A stretch of DNA of 64,000 nucleotides from Shewanella indica (GTDB taxonomy: Bacteria > Pseudomonadota > Gammaproteobacteria > Enterobacterales > Shewanellaceae): the NCBI RefSeq assembly GCF_002836975.1, contig NZ_NIJK01000025.1:1-64000 (forward strand), in the 5' to 3' direction. Of the stretch, positions 9,468 through 17,844 are shown in pieces; within the stretch, counting starts at the first letter, position 1, and the number at the start of each line of letters is the position of its first letter. The translations under genes were made by a program, and so were the position numbers. The notes below the pieces were generated by a model. It was given only the letters and a program-made list of their open reading frames with translations, was not told the origin of the DNA and did no database searches.

Positions 9468-9947
9468 ATGGATCTTTCCCGCAGACGCCTGTTCAGTCGC
9501 CGCAAGAGTGATCTGGTTCGGCCGCCCTGGAGCAAGCCGGAGGCGGAATTTACCGACGCCTGCACCCGCTGCGGCGCCTGTGTGGATGCCTGCGAGACTC
9601 AAGTGCTTATCAAGGGGGATGGCGGCTTTCCGGAGCTTAACTTCCAACACGCCGAATGCAGCTTTTGTCAGGCCTGTGTCACCAGCTGTGAACAGCCGGC
9701 ATTCAGGCCTCTTAGCGAAGCGCCTTGGCGGCTCATTGCCCAATTTGCCGACAGCTGCCTCGCTCGCCAGGGTATTGTCTGCCAAAGCTGCAAGGATGCC
9801 TGCGACGAACGGGCGATCCGCTTTCTGCCCCTTTTAGGGGCTACCGCCCTGCCGGTACTGGATGCTGAGCGCTGTAGTGGCTGCGGCGCCTGCGTTGCCC
9901 CCTGCCCCGCCTCTGCCATCAAGCTACGAGAGCCAAACCCCGACTGA
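9468..9947 (+). CDS. napF: Ferredoxin-type protein NapF
   Basis: This is a cytoplasmic iron-sulfur protein linked to maturation of the periplasmic nitrate reductase NapA. The 159-residue protein starts with the RRRLF segment common to NapF. It carries cysteine clusters CTRCGACVDAC, CSFCQACVTSC, a shorter CQSCKDAC and a C-terminal CSGCGACVAPCP, consistent with several [4Fe-4S] centres. It is not beside other nap genes here but directly behind galE; whether it serves Nap or another system cannot be told from this window. Confidence 0.85.
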   Translation: MDLSRRRLFSRRKSDLVRPPWSKPEAEFTDACTRCGACVDACETQVLIKGDGGFPELNFQHAECSFCQACVTSCEQPAFRPLSEAPWRLIAQFADSCLARQGIVCQSCKDACDERAIRFLPLLGATALPVLDAERCSGCGACVAPCPASAIKLREPNPD

Positions 9948-10061
9948 CGCTCTGCCGGAAGCCAAAAATCTGACTCCCACAGCGCCAAATATTAGTGGTT
10001 TTGTTACTTTGTGATAACAGGTAATATCGAGTTTCCCCTGATAAAACCACTAAAAAGTACT

Positions 10062-10466
10062 ATGTTTGGTAAAAACAAAAAAACGGCAGGGCTCACCTAT
10101 ATTGCCCAGGGTAGCAAGATTACCGGCGAGAGCCACTTCGATGACGAGACGCTGGTCGGCGGCGCCATCTATGGAAAAGTAACAGCTGAAAATAAGCTGA
10201 TCATCGAAGCCAACGGCCTGGTTGATGGCGAACTTAACTGCAAGGAACTCAAGGTTTCCGGGCTATTTCGCGGTAAACTCCACTGTGAAAAATTAACTAT
10301 CTGCGGTACCGGCACGGTCGAGGGAGAAGTCGCCAGTAAATCAATGGAGATCTTCGAAGGTGGTCAATTTATCGGTATCAGAGTCAAAGATGAGGTTAAC
10401 TTGCTTAAAGAGCTTGGCGATGATAATCCCCCTATGACTGAACTTAAGCTCCAAGCTCAAGAGTAG
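10062..10466 (+). CDS. Bactofilin family cytoskeletal protein
   Basis: Bactofilins are small beta-helical proteins that polymerise without nucleotide and organise cell-envelope processes. The protein (134 residues from this start) has the central DUF583 repeat region of alternating short strands and glycines (for example GLVDGELNCKELKVSG), flanked by short tails. I prefer ATG at 10062 (MFGKNKK), the usual bactofilin beginning, over an in-frame GTG at 10011; neither has a strong ribosome binding site. It follows napF after about 115 bases. The polymer's role here is unknown. Confidence 0.85.
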   Translation: MFGKNKKTAGLTYIAQGSKITGESHFDDETLVGGAIYGKVTAENKLIIEANGLVDGELNCKELKVSGLFRGKLHCEKLTICGTGTVEGEVASKSMEIFEGGQFIGIRVKDEVNLLKELGDDNPPMTELKLQAQE

Positions 10467-10611
10467 TAATCAAAAAAGCACACAAACATGACTTTTATCA
10501 CATTTTAATCACAATAAATTCGAAAAGCGCACTGAATTGTGCTCAGTCACAGTAATCATATTTGTGCTGGTCTAGCATCTATCTCCAAAGAGGTATAAAT
10601 CCATAGGATGG

Positions 10612-11592
10612 ATGCGAATGTCGAGTCGATTATTGAAACAGCTGTGTGAGCTGGATATCTTTACCCTCATGGTGTTCAAGAACATCTATGAAACAGGGCA
10701 CGCCAACTGTACAGCGCGAGAATTGGCAGTGTCTGCCCCTAAAATAAGCCGCTGCCTGGCGGCACTGAGATTAGCCTTTGACGACGAGCTTTTCTATCGC
10801 CGTCAGCAACAACTCAAGCCTACACCTCTGGCGGAGAATCTATACCAACCGGTTTGCGATTTCATCCATTCAGTGCACCGCCTGGAACAGCAAGTTCATC
10901 AGAGCCGCTTGCCTTCAAGCGATATCTGTATTCATGTAGCCGTAGCGCATGGCTTGCTTTCCTCGCTGGCGATGAAACTGGGACAGACGAACATTCAGCA
11001 GCAGTTGGGCCAGATCAGACTCTACCCCTGGCAAGATGATTCAGCAGAAAAAATTCACCGTGGACAATTAGACTTAGGGGTCTGTCTGGAGCACCCCGAG
11101 CATTTGGATCTCATTCTGAGTTCGCTTGGGCAAACCATGGGTGTGTGTGTTGTCAGCCGAGAGGATCATCCGCTGTGGCAAAAATCACCGGCTATCACCC
11201 TCGAAGATATCAGCCAATATACTTTCGTTTACTTGACCATCAAGGGCTTCAACGAGCGCATGGATCCCATGGAACTCTTCTGTCAGCAAGAAGGCATTCC
11301 CCTATCCCAAGTGCATGCCGTACACGACAGGGAAGAATGGCATGCTCATCTGTTGACCATGAGCAGTGTAGCCTTCAGCACCCCCAATGAAATGGCGCTT
11401 ATTGAAGGCATGCCGGGTTTGCGGGTGCAACATCTGCCCGAGACCGAAGTGGCTAAACTCCACCGGGCATTTTCGCTGCCAAGCTACTCCTTGGTAGAAA
11501 AGGCCCCCAGCTATCGCCGTTACTCCGAACAACAAAGAAAACTGTTGTTGAATCTGGTCACTCAAGAACTCTACCCCAAGGCTGAATATTGA
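10612..11592 (+). CDS. LysR-family transcriptional regulator
   Basis: The protein has an N-terminal winged helix-turn-helix (about residues 15-75, with TARELAVSAPKISRCLAALR as recognition region) and a C-terminal type-2 periplasmic-binding-like effector domain. The length (326) is usual for LysR proteins. The start may be ATG 10612 or ATG 10618; AGGATGG fits the second a little better. It is followed by the decaheme cytochrome gene on the same strand, with a 278-base gap containing an inverted repeat. It may regulate that gene, but the link is positional only. Confidence 0.9.
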   Translation: MRMSSRLLKQLCELDIFTLMVFKNIYETGHANCTARELAVSAPKISRCLAALRLAFDDELFYRRQQQLKPTPLAENLYQPVCDFIHSVHRLEQQVHQSRLPSSDICIHVAVAHGLLSSLAMKLGQTNIQQQLGQIRLYPWQDDSAEKIHRGQLDLGVCLEHPEHLDLILSSLGQTMGVCVVSREDHPLWQKSPAITLEDISQYTFVYLTIKGFNERMDPMELFCQQEGIPLSQVHAVHDREEWHAHLLTMSSVAFSTPNEMALIEGMPGLRVQHLPETEVAKLHRAFSLPSYSLVEKAPSYRRYSEQQRKLLLNLVTQELYPKAEY

Positions 11593-11702
11593 GAACTGAT
11601 TGATCACCTGGCATCTTTGCGACCTTCAGAATTAGCCCATTCTCCTATTTGTCCAGAACTATCTGCTACTTATAGCCAGCGTCAGCTTGTCACTCTGCGC
11701 AT

Positions 11703-11731
11703 TCGGTAATTTCAAAAACTGAAATTACCGA
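11703..11731. promoter_or_regulatory. 12-bp perfect inverted repeat between LysR gene and decaheme cytochrome gene
   Basis: TCGGTAATTTCA (11703-11714) and TGAAATTACCGA (11720-11731) are perfect complements around a 5-base loop. It is 110 bases after the LysR stop and 140 before the cytochrome start. It lacks a clean T-run, so it could be an imperfect terminator or an operator in the cytochrome leader. Confidence 0.5.
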
Positions 11732-11870
11732 TTTCGCCACCCGTTATTTCTTTATCAATTTCTTAACTCATATTTCACAAATAAAACAATAAGTCAAAAC
11801 TACCACTTTGGATGTATGTATATTCAAATGACTGCACAGGCAGTACCCATAATTTGAATAAAGGGACGCA

Positions 11871-14138
11871 ATGATGAAAAAACACAATAAGTCATTACTG
11901 GCGCTGGCTCTGACCAGTCTATTGTGCCTTACCGCATGCGGGGACGGTGAGGACGGAAAAGACGGAGCCCCCGGTGAACCTGGCATACCAGGCGAACCCG
12001 GACAGCCAGGAGCCCCCGCAGGTTCAAGTACTTTCACCATTATCAGTGCCGGCGATGTCAGTTTCGAGATAGTGCCGGCCGACAACACACTGGCAGGCGG
12101 CGAAACCTTCGCCCTCAAGTTCAAGGCCTCGGCCACCAACGGCTCAGGGGAGCGAGTCCCACTGACGGGCCTGGATCAAGTCGCCCTCTACTCTATTACC
12201 GCCATGAGCAATAGTTCCGGCAGCGGTGCGCCGCTACAATGGGTCAATAATGCCACGGCTCAGGAACTGGGCAGCTCCATGTACTGCACCCTGGATGGCA
12301 CCTATAGCTCCAGGGGTCAAACTGGCGATGCCTGTCTTCTGGTTGAAGATCCGGCCGAGCCAGGTACCTATACCGGCACTTGGGCACATGATGGAGTCGC
12401 TCCCATCATGAATGCCAATGACAACCTCAGCGCACCTCATCGCTTGTTCCTGCGCGCCTATAACCTCAAGGATGCCAGCGGCGCAGCCATAGCAGACAAG
12501 GTGCTCTCTACGCCGCTGGATTATATTCCGGCATCCGGCGAGCTGGTTGAAGCCACAGGTAAGGATACGGTAACAGATACCGCCTGTATTGCCTGCCACA
12601 GTGAAGTCGAAGGCCGCATCGCCAAGATAAACGCGCACCACAACTACCAAAGCACTGAGAAGTGCGTTGCCTGCCACAACCCGGCTCTGGTACCTAACGA
12701 AGCCCAAAAAGCCGAAGGTTGGGTATTTGATTTCGGCCCTATGGTTCACCGGCTGCATGCCGGCCATCACATCGCAGGTTTCCTCTCCGGTGAAGCCAAA
12801 GAGTACTTCGGTGAAATAGGCTTCCCGGCAGAACTTAACAACTGCGCCAGTTGCCACAACAACGGTGACTCCTGGAACGCCAATATCTACCGCGAAGCCT
12901 GTGTCGGTTGCCATATCAATGTTAACTTTGAAACCGGCGTAGGCCACTCTGACTTCAACCTGGCTCAGGCCGACGACAGCCAGTGTCAGTCTTGCCATGG
13001 CAGCGGAGCACTCAGCCCAGTGCAAGCTCATAAAGTGGGTAAACGGGCTGAATATGCCGAGCTGTTGACCGTTGAGTTCACTTCTGCCACTGCTGCGGCT
13101 TCCACCACAGCGGGCAATAAACTGGTCACCATCACAGCTAATGTCAGCTTCAATGGTCAACCACTGACAGATGCAGCTCAACTGGCGGTGCTCAACAAAG
13201 ACTCCACTCTGATAGGCAATGTGGATGCCAGAGGCGAAGTCACCCGCTGGGGCCTCAGACCCGGTCTTGCCAGCGGCAGCGCCGCCAATGGCGTGCTGAC
13301 CCTGACTACTGATGTTCCGGAAGCTCAGGCAATGGGCACCATTTACGTCGGTACCGAGGCCAACTTCTGTGTCGATAACTCAGGTAAGATAGCCGCCTGT
13401 GCCGAAGGCATGCCCTTCGATGCCGTCAATCCAATTGGCGCCACTTCAAGCGTTAAGTTCTATAACCTAGATGGTGGTGATGCTGTCACAGCCCGCTTTG
13501 CCATTGCTGAGCGGATGAGCGCCAGCGAAGCTAAGTGTAATGCCTGTCACGGCACCCTGGACTATATCAAGGGCTACCGTCACGGCACCTACACCTTCGA
13601 TCAGTGTATGGACTGCCATAACAACAGCTATGATGGCTCCTATCACGGCACCTCCGAGTACAACACGGGTAATCTGGATGCCGATGGCAAGCCGATATTT
13701 GCCGAAGTCCCCGGACTCCTGTATGCCAACCGGGATCTGATGACAGTTGCCCACCGCTTCCATAGTGGTAATTGGGGTGAAGCCGCCATCTTCCGTGACG
13801 CTGCAGGCGAGCTGCACGGCTATCCAGCTGTGGAAACCGAGTGTGCAGCCTGCCACAAAGACGACACACCGCTGTTTGCCGCCGATGGTGGCCTGACATC
13901 CGCCAAGCGTGGGATCAAAATTTCAGCTACCGAGTATATCTCTCCCGTTGCCGAATCCTGCCGTACCTGTCACGCTCACTCTGACGCGGCCGCTCTGGCC
14001 CACTTCAAGAGCAATGGTGCCTTCGTTGCCGGTGATGCTGCCACAGACGCCAACCTGCCGGTTGAATCCTGTGCCACCTGTCACGCCGAAGGCAAAACCT
14101 ATGGCGTAGATAAGGTACACGCAGGGGGTGCTCACTAG
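11871..14138 (+). CDS. OmcA/MtrC-family decaheme c-type cytochrome, lipoprotein
   Basis: This is a predicted outer-membrane lipoprotein cytochrome for extracellular electron transfer. The signal peptide ends with the lipobox LTAC (Cys23). Directly after it come about eight collagen-like G-X-Y triplets (roughly residues 26-51), then a beta-rich domain. Ten CXXCH motifs follow in two groups of five: ACIACH, CVACH, CASCH, CVGCH, CQSCH, then after a second beta domain CNACH, CMDCH, CAACH, CRTCH, CATCH. The 5+5 split with beta domains matches the OmcA/MtrC/UndA architecture. No mtrA/mtrB-like partners are adjacent in this window. It resembles the orphan decaheme gene I recall near galE in S. oneidensis. 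AAGGG precedes the start. Confidence 0.93.
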   Translation: MMKKHNKSLLALALTSLLCLTACGDGEDGKDGAPGEPGIPGEPGQPGAPAGSSTFTIISAGDVSFEIVPADNTLAGGETFALKFKASATNGSGERVPLTGLDQVALYSITAMSNSSGSGAPLQWVNNATAQELGSSMYCTLDGTYSSRGQTGDACLLVEDPAEPGTYTGTWAHDGVAPIMNANDNLSAPHRLFLRAYNLKDASGAAIADKVLSTPLDYIPASGELVEATGKDTVTDTACIACHSEVEGRIAKINAHHNYQSTEKCVACHNPALVPNEAQKAEGWVFDFGPMVHRLHAGHHIAGFLSGEAKEYFGEIGFPAELNNCASCHNNGDSWNANIYREACVGCHINVNFETGVGHSDFNLAQADDSQCQSCHGSGALSPVQAHKVGKRAEYAELLTVEFTSATAAASTTAGNKLVTITANVSFNGQPLTDAAQLAVLNKDSTLIGNVDARGEVTRWGLRPGLASGSAANGVLTLTTDVPEAQAMGTIYVGTEANFCVDNSGKIAACAEGMPFDAVNPIGATSSVKFYNLDGGDAVTARFAIAERMSASEAKCNACHGTLDYIKGYRHGTYTFDQCMDCHNNSYDGSYHGTSEYNTGNLDADGKPIFAEVPGLLYANRDLMTVAHRFHSGNWGEAAIFRDAAGELHGYPAVETECAACHKDDTPLFAADGGLTSAKRGIKISATEYISPVAESCRTCHAHSDAAALAHFKSNGAFVAGDAATDANLPVESCATCHAEGKTYGVDKVHAGGAH

Positions 14139-14191
14139 TACCGTACCTTGAGGGCTGTCCCTGCAAGGCCCTCCCTCAACTCTGCAACAAC

Positions 14192-14220
14192 AAGGGGACC
14201 CACTTGGGTCCCCTTATCTT
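14192..14220. terminator. Terminator after the decaheme cytochrome gene
   Basis: AAGGGGACCCA (14192-14202) pairs with TGGGTCCCCTT (14205-14215), followed by a pyrimidine-rich ATCTTTCCTT tail on the plus strand. It lies 54 bases after the cytochrome stop and 25 before the end of the convergent minus-strand gene, so it may serve both. Confidence 0.8.
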
Positions 14221-14244
14221 TCCTTATCCAACTTAAGCCATAAC

Positions 14245-14919
14245 TTACAACTCTGTAGCCGACATCCTCTGCTGCCACAGCTGTCGTAGTTTACGAACAA
14301 ATCTCTCCGGCGGTTGATCCAATGCGTCCACGGGAATATAGAGGTGATAACCCAAGTACTTGTCCAGCGTCAGGCAACGGCGGCCAAACATGGCCAATAC
14401 GCCTCGGTAACGCTCATCATTGACCGTAAGAGGTTCAAACTCGGCGCTGAGTGCCGCTTCCAGTGTCTGCAACTCTTCATCCTGGGCAGCTGCTGTCATC
14501 AACAAGGGCCGCTGCTCCGACAAAAGCCCGGTCGCCAACCTGGGTGAAATGGCATCCAGCAGTGGATTGATACGTTTGAGCTTGAGCCCGACATAGGGCA
14601 GCGTCAGTTGCTCCATGCCTTGGGTGACTCTGGGCTGATCCAGCCGCTGAATATTATCCCAGGCCACAAACAAGCTACCGCGGCGATGGAAGAATCTCAG
14701 CCCTTCAGCGCTGAATTCAAGACTGACATGGGGCTCGAGCTGCTTGGCAATGCCCAGCACCAAAGACACGGCCCCAAGGGCAAAACACACTATGCCCGGG
14801 GCAAACATCCAGGGCCAACCGATAAACAACACCAACCCCAGGACTATGCCCAGCCCTCCAGCCAGAGTCAGTGTAATGCCATTGCGCTTACTGCCCGGCC
14901 TTATTGTGATAGTTTCCAT
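14245..14919 (-). CDS. Membrane protein of the DUF2982 type, function unknown
   Basis: The 224-residue protein has two close hydrophobic segments near the N-terminus (about residues 14-36 and 38-60), separated by a Pro-containing turn, and then a soluble domain of about 160 residues with mixed secondary structure. This pattern fits DUF2982 proteins of Shewanella and Vibrio, as I recall them. The gene follows the ElyC-like gene after 68 bases on the same strand and may be cotranscribed. I cannot assign a function. Confidence 0.75.
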   Translation of the reverse strand: METITIRPGSKRNGITLTLAGGLGIVLGLVLFIGWPWMFAPGIVCFALGAVSLVLGIAKQLEPHVSLEFSAEGLRFFHRRGSLFVAWDNIQRLDQPRVTQGMEQLTLPYVGLKLKRINPLLDAISPRLATGLLSEQRPLLMTAAAQDEELQTLEAALSAEFEPLTVNDERYRGVLAMFGRRCLTLDKYLGYHLYIPVDALDQPPERFVRKLRQLWQQRMSATEL

Positions 14920-14987
14920 AACGCTTTCGCTCTATTGCCAGCGGCTTATCAGCCGTTTATTCATTCTATAACCAGGGCTAGAAGCCA

Positions 14988-15800
14988 TTAGCGGCCGCTG
15001 ATAGTCAACCAGGCCAATCCCAGATATTCGTGCAACGCCTTTTGTGAATCATCCAGATTGGATGTGGTCAGGCGCCACCAGTGATCGCGCCTAAGCAGAA
15101 AGTCAGTCGGTGCCGCCTGAGGTTCAAGCCCGGTCGAGCGGAATATTCGCATCGCCCTTGGCATATGGCTGGCGGAGGTGACCAGGATCAGTTGTCTGCC
15201 ACCCAAGGCATCTATCCCTTTATCATCAGCGCCGGCACCGAAGGCCTGCCGCAGCGCCAGGGCTTCTTCTATGGTATCGCGAGCCGAATCCAACATTAAA
15301 ACTCGCGATGGCTCGGCCCCCAACTCGATGGCGGCCTCGGCCATACGCCGGGCATGACTCTGCTGCTCAAGACCGCCGCTCCAACCACTGACCGCCAACA
15401 GGCAATCTTTGCTGTTGGCCGCCTTGAGTTGCGCCACCCCTTCACTGAGACGCTCAAGCGCCGTTGCCGACAACATATGTCGCGCGAGTCCGCCAACCTC
15501 ATCATCATGGCCCGAACCCAGCACCATCACCACACAGGAGCGCGCCGGCGCTGCGGTATAAAGTGGATACTGACGCTCAAGCCCGGCAAGCAGTGTATTG
15601 CTGCCGATAGAGCTGGAAAGCAGTAGCACCCAAGTAATGGCAAAAACCACCAGGGCGCGCGCTACACCCGGCCTGCGACGGATATAAAAACAGGCAAGCA
15701 GCAGAGTGACCAAGGTTAGAGGGATGGGCATAAAGAATTGAGAGAGGATTTTTTTCAGCCAGAACACGCTTGATATCCGAAGGTTGGCAAAAGTAGCCAT
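14988..15800 (-). CDS. ElyC/SanA/YdcF-family membrane protein
   Basis: The protein (270 residues) has two N-terminal membrane segments (about residues 22-40 and 47-66) and a DUF218 domain with the conserved beginning VMVLGSG and later SASHMPRAMRIF. E. coli ElyC, which has the same layout and the same LKK...PLPL entry into the membrane, affects peptidoglycan or lipid-carrier handling in the envelope. Close match of the N-terminal region favours ElyC over SanA or YdcF. The ribosome binding site at 15800 is weak, so the exact start is uncertain. Confidence 0.8.
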   Translation of the reverse strand: MATFANLRISSVFWLKKILSQFFMPIPLTLVTLLLACFYIRRRPGVARALVVFAITWVLLLSSSIGSNTLLAGLERQYPLYTAAPARSCVVMVLGSGHDDEVGGLARHMLSATALERLSEGVAQLKAANSKDCLLAVSGWSGGLEQQSHARRMAEAAIELGAEPSRVLMLDSARDTIEEALALRQAFGAGADDKGIDALGGRQLILVTSASHMPRAMRIFRSTGLEPQAAPTDFLLRRDHWWRLTTSNLDDSQKALHEYLGLAWLTISGR

Positions 15801-15963
15801 AGCTTACAGAAGCGTTACTCGGCTGACCAGTGATTGGCGAAGGGCGATGGACTCACTTGCCCCAATACATGTTCGAGCGCTTTTCACTTTTGTCTAAAGT
15901 GCCTAGAGTGTCTAAAGTGTCTCAGTCGAATACCTGTAACACGGCCCGGGCACCTCGCCAAAC

Positions 15964-16866
15964 TCAGTCCTGGCCCCACAGCCAAGCGGCGCCGCGTACC
16001 CCGGAGGAGCAGCCGTAGTGATTGGGCAACACAGGAGTTCGGCACTCGCCGCCGACCACATAGTGCTTGAGTCTATCCGGCAATGCCGGATAGATGGCCT
16101 GCACATTGGACATACCGCCGCCGAGTACTATGGCGTCCGGATCCAGCAGATTGATCACATGGGCCAGAGAGCGGGCCAGACGGTCGAGATAGCGCTCAAA
16201 GGCCGCGCCGGCCTCGGCATCCCCCTGCTCCACCAATGCCATCACCTCGGCGCCTGAGCTGAGCTGCGCACCGGCAGCCTGGTTATAGTCGCGGACAAAC
16301 CCGGTACCCGAAATAAAGGTTTCGATGCAGTCGTGCTTGCCGCAAAAACACTCAGTGCTGTTGAACTCCTCGGCGCGTATCCAGGGCAAGGGATTATGGC
16401 CCCATTCACCGCCTATACCATTGCCGCCCTGATGTACCCTGCCATTGATGGCAATGCCGGCACCACAGCCTGTACCTATGATCACCCCGAACACCACCTC
16501 TTTGCCTGCGGCGGCGCCATCCACCGCCTCGGAGACCGCAAAACAGTTAGCGTCATTGGCAACCCGCACTTTGCGCCCCAGACGCTGCTCGAGATCTCTA
16601 TCGAGCGGATGACCATTTAACCAGGTGGAGTTGGCGTTTTTCACCAAACCGGAAAAGGGCGAGATCACCCCGGGAATACCAATACCCACAGTTCCTGTCA
16701 TTTCCAGCTGCGTCTCGGCTTCATCGACCAAGGCACAGATGGCCTCAAGGGTCGCCTGATAGTCTCTGGGGGTGGCAATTCGCTTGCGAAACAGCTCACT
16801 CCCGGAATCACCCAGAGCCACCAATTCAATCTTAGTGCCGCCCAAATCAACGCCGATACGCATCAT
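15964..16866 (-). CDS. mak: ROK-family fructokinase (Mak-like)
   Basis: This is an ATP-dependent sugar kinase, most likely phosphorylating fructose. The 300-residue protein starts with the phosphate-binding motif [13 protein letters not shown] and has the ROK zinc motif [10 protein letters not shown] and the GHNPLPW segment. Its similarity to E. coli Mak runs the whole length as I recall that sequence, including [10 protein letters not shown] and [13 protein letters not shown] site lies 8 bases before the ATG. It is 28 bases downstream of cysQ, probably in one unit. A glucokinase or N-acetylglucosamine kinase role is less likely. Confidence 0.85.
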   Translation of the reverse strand: MMRIGVDLGGTKIELVALGDSGSELFRKRIATPRDYQATLEAICALVDEAETQLEMTGTVGIGIPGVISPFSGLVKNANSTWLNGHPLDRDLEQRLGRKVRVANDANCFAVSEAVDGAAAGKEVVFGVIIGTGCGAGIAINGRVHQGGNGIGGEWGHNPLPWIRAEEFNSTECFCGKHDCIETFISGTGFVRDYNQAAGAQLSSGAEVMALVEQGDAEAGAAFERYLDRLARSLAHVINLLDPDAIVLGGGMSNVQAIYPALPDRLKHYVVGGECRTPVLPNHYGCSSGVRGAAWLWGQD

Positions 16867-16894
16867 GCTTTCAACTCCGGTGTTTGTATCTGCT

Positions 16895-17716
16895 TTAATC
16901 GCACCGCCAATCGGCGCTGTATGCGATAAACCAAGGATTGAGGATAGTTTCTTTTTGGTTATATTTTAAGTTGCTGCCTGCTGGATATTCCAAAACCCGG
17001 CCACCGGCACTCTCAAGTACGGCCTGAGCCGCCGCCGTGTCCCATTCACTGGTAGGGCCCAATCTGGGGTAGATGTCCGCCTTGCCCTCAGCAAGCAGGC
17101 AGAATTTGAGTGATGAGCCGACACTCTTCATTTCGTGCTCGCCAAGCTGCTGCAGATACTCGCCAAGCCCCGGGCTCGAGTGCGAGCGACTGCCGACAAT
17201 CACAGGAACCTGGCGCTTAACTCCGGCCCTGGCGTTCAATTCCACCCGCTGGTATCCAGCCGCATTTGGGGTCTCACGCCAGGCACCGAGTCCCAGTGCG
17301 CCCAAATAGCACACGGCTGTGGCAGGCACATAGACAACACCTGCGACCGCCTGGCCTCGGTGAATAAGCGCAATGTTGACGGTAAATTCACCGTTGCCCT
17401 TGATAAACTCCTTGGTGCCGTCGAGTGGGTCGATAAGCCAATAGGTTTCCCAGCCCTGCCGCTGCGCCCAGGGGATATCCGCCGCTTCTTCCGACATCTG
17501 TGGCCAGGCTGGAAACTCACGCGCCAGCGCCTGTTGCAACACGGCGTGACTTGCAAGATCGGCAGCCGTGACCGGACTGTCATCGGCCTTGTGCTCAATC
17601 GCCAGTTCGCCGCCCTGATAGTAGTGCATTATCGCCTCACCGGCGGCGCGGGCCATCTCGGTCAAGAGTGTCAGCTGCTTGGCATCAAGCAAGGTCTTGG
17701 GGGGATTATTCGACAA
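16895..17716 (-). CDS. cysQ: 3'(2'),5'-bisphosphate nucleotidase CysQ
   Basis: This enzyme removes the 3'-phosphate from PAP, a by-product of sulfate assimilation, using Mg2+. The inositol-monophosphatase fold is marked by SEEA, the metal-binding DPLDGTKEF motif, and the C-terminal [14 protein letters not shown] prefer a TTG start at 17716 because AAAGGATG precedes it and length then matches E. coli CysQ more closely; an in-frame GTG at 17761 has no visible site. Upstream is the RmlD-like gene, downstream mak. Confidence 0.88.
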   Translation of the reverse strand: MSNNPPKTLLDAKQLTLLTEMARAAGEAIMHYYQGGELAIEHKADDSPVTAADLASHAVLQQALAREFPAWPQMSEEAADIPWAQRQGWETYWLIDPLDGTKEFIKGNGEFTVNIALIHRGQAVAGVVYVPATAVCYLGALGLGAWRETPNAAGYQRVELNARAGVKRQVPVIVGSRSHSSPGLGEYLQQLGEHEMKSVGSSLKFCLLAEGKADIYPRLGPTSEWDTAAAQAVLESAGGRVLEYPAGSNLKYNQKETILNPWFIAYSADWRCD

Positions 17717-17844
17717 GGTTTCATCCTTTGGATCAACAAGATAGTTTATTATGCCAGCCACCCGGCTTTGGTGGGTATAACCTTTAGCTACTGGTTATAA
17801 TCTACAGCCGGTTTTGCCTTACTTTTCATCCTGTTTAACCCCAT

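Noticed and set aside
10011..10061. GTG start giving a longer bactofilin
   Set aside because: No ribosome binding site precedes it and bactofilins usually begin near MFGKxK, which is the ATG at 10062.
12234..13181. 315-codon antisense frame inside the decaheme cytochrome gene
   Set aside because: The sense strand encodes the heme motifs; the antisense product has no signal, family or start site.
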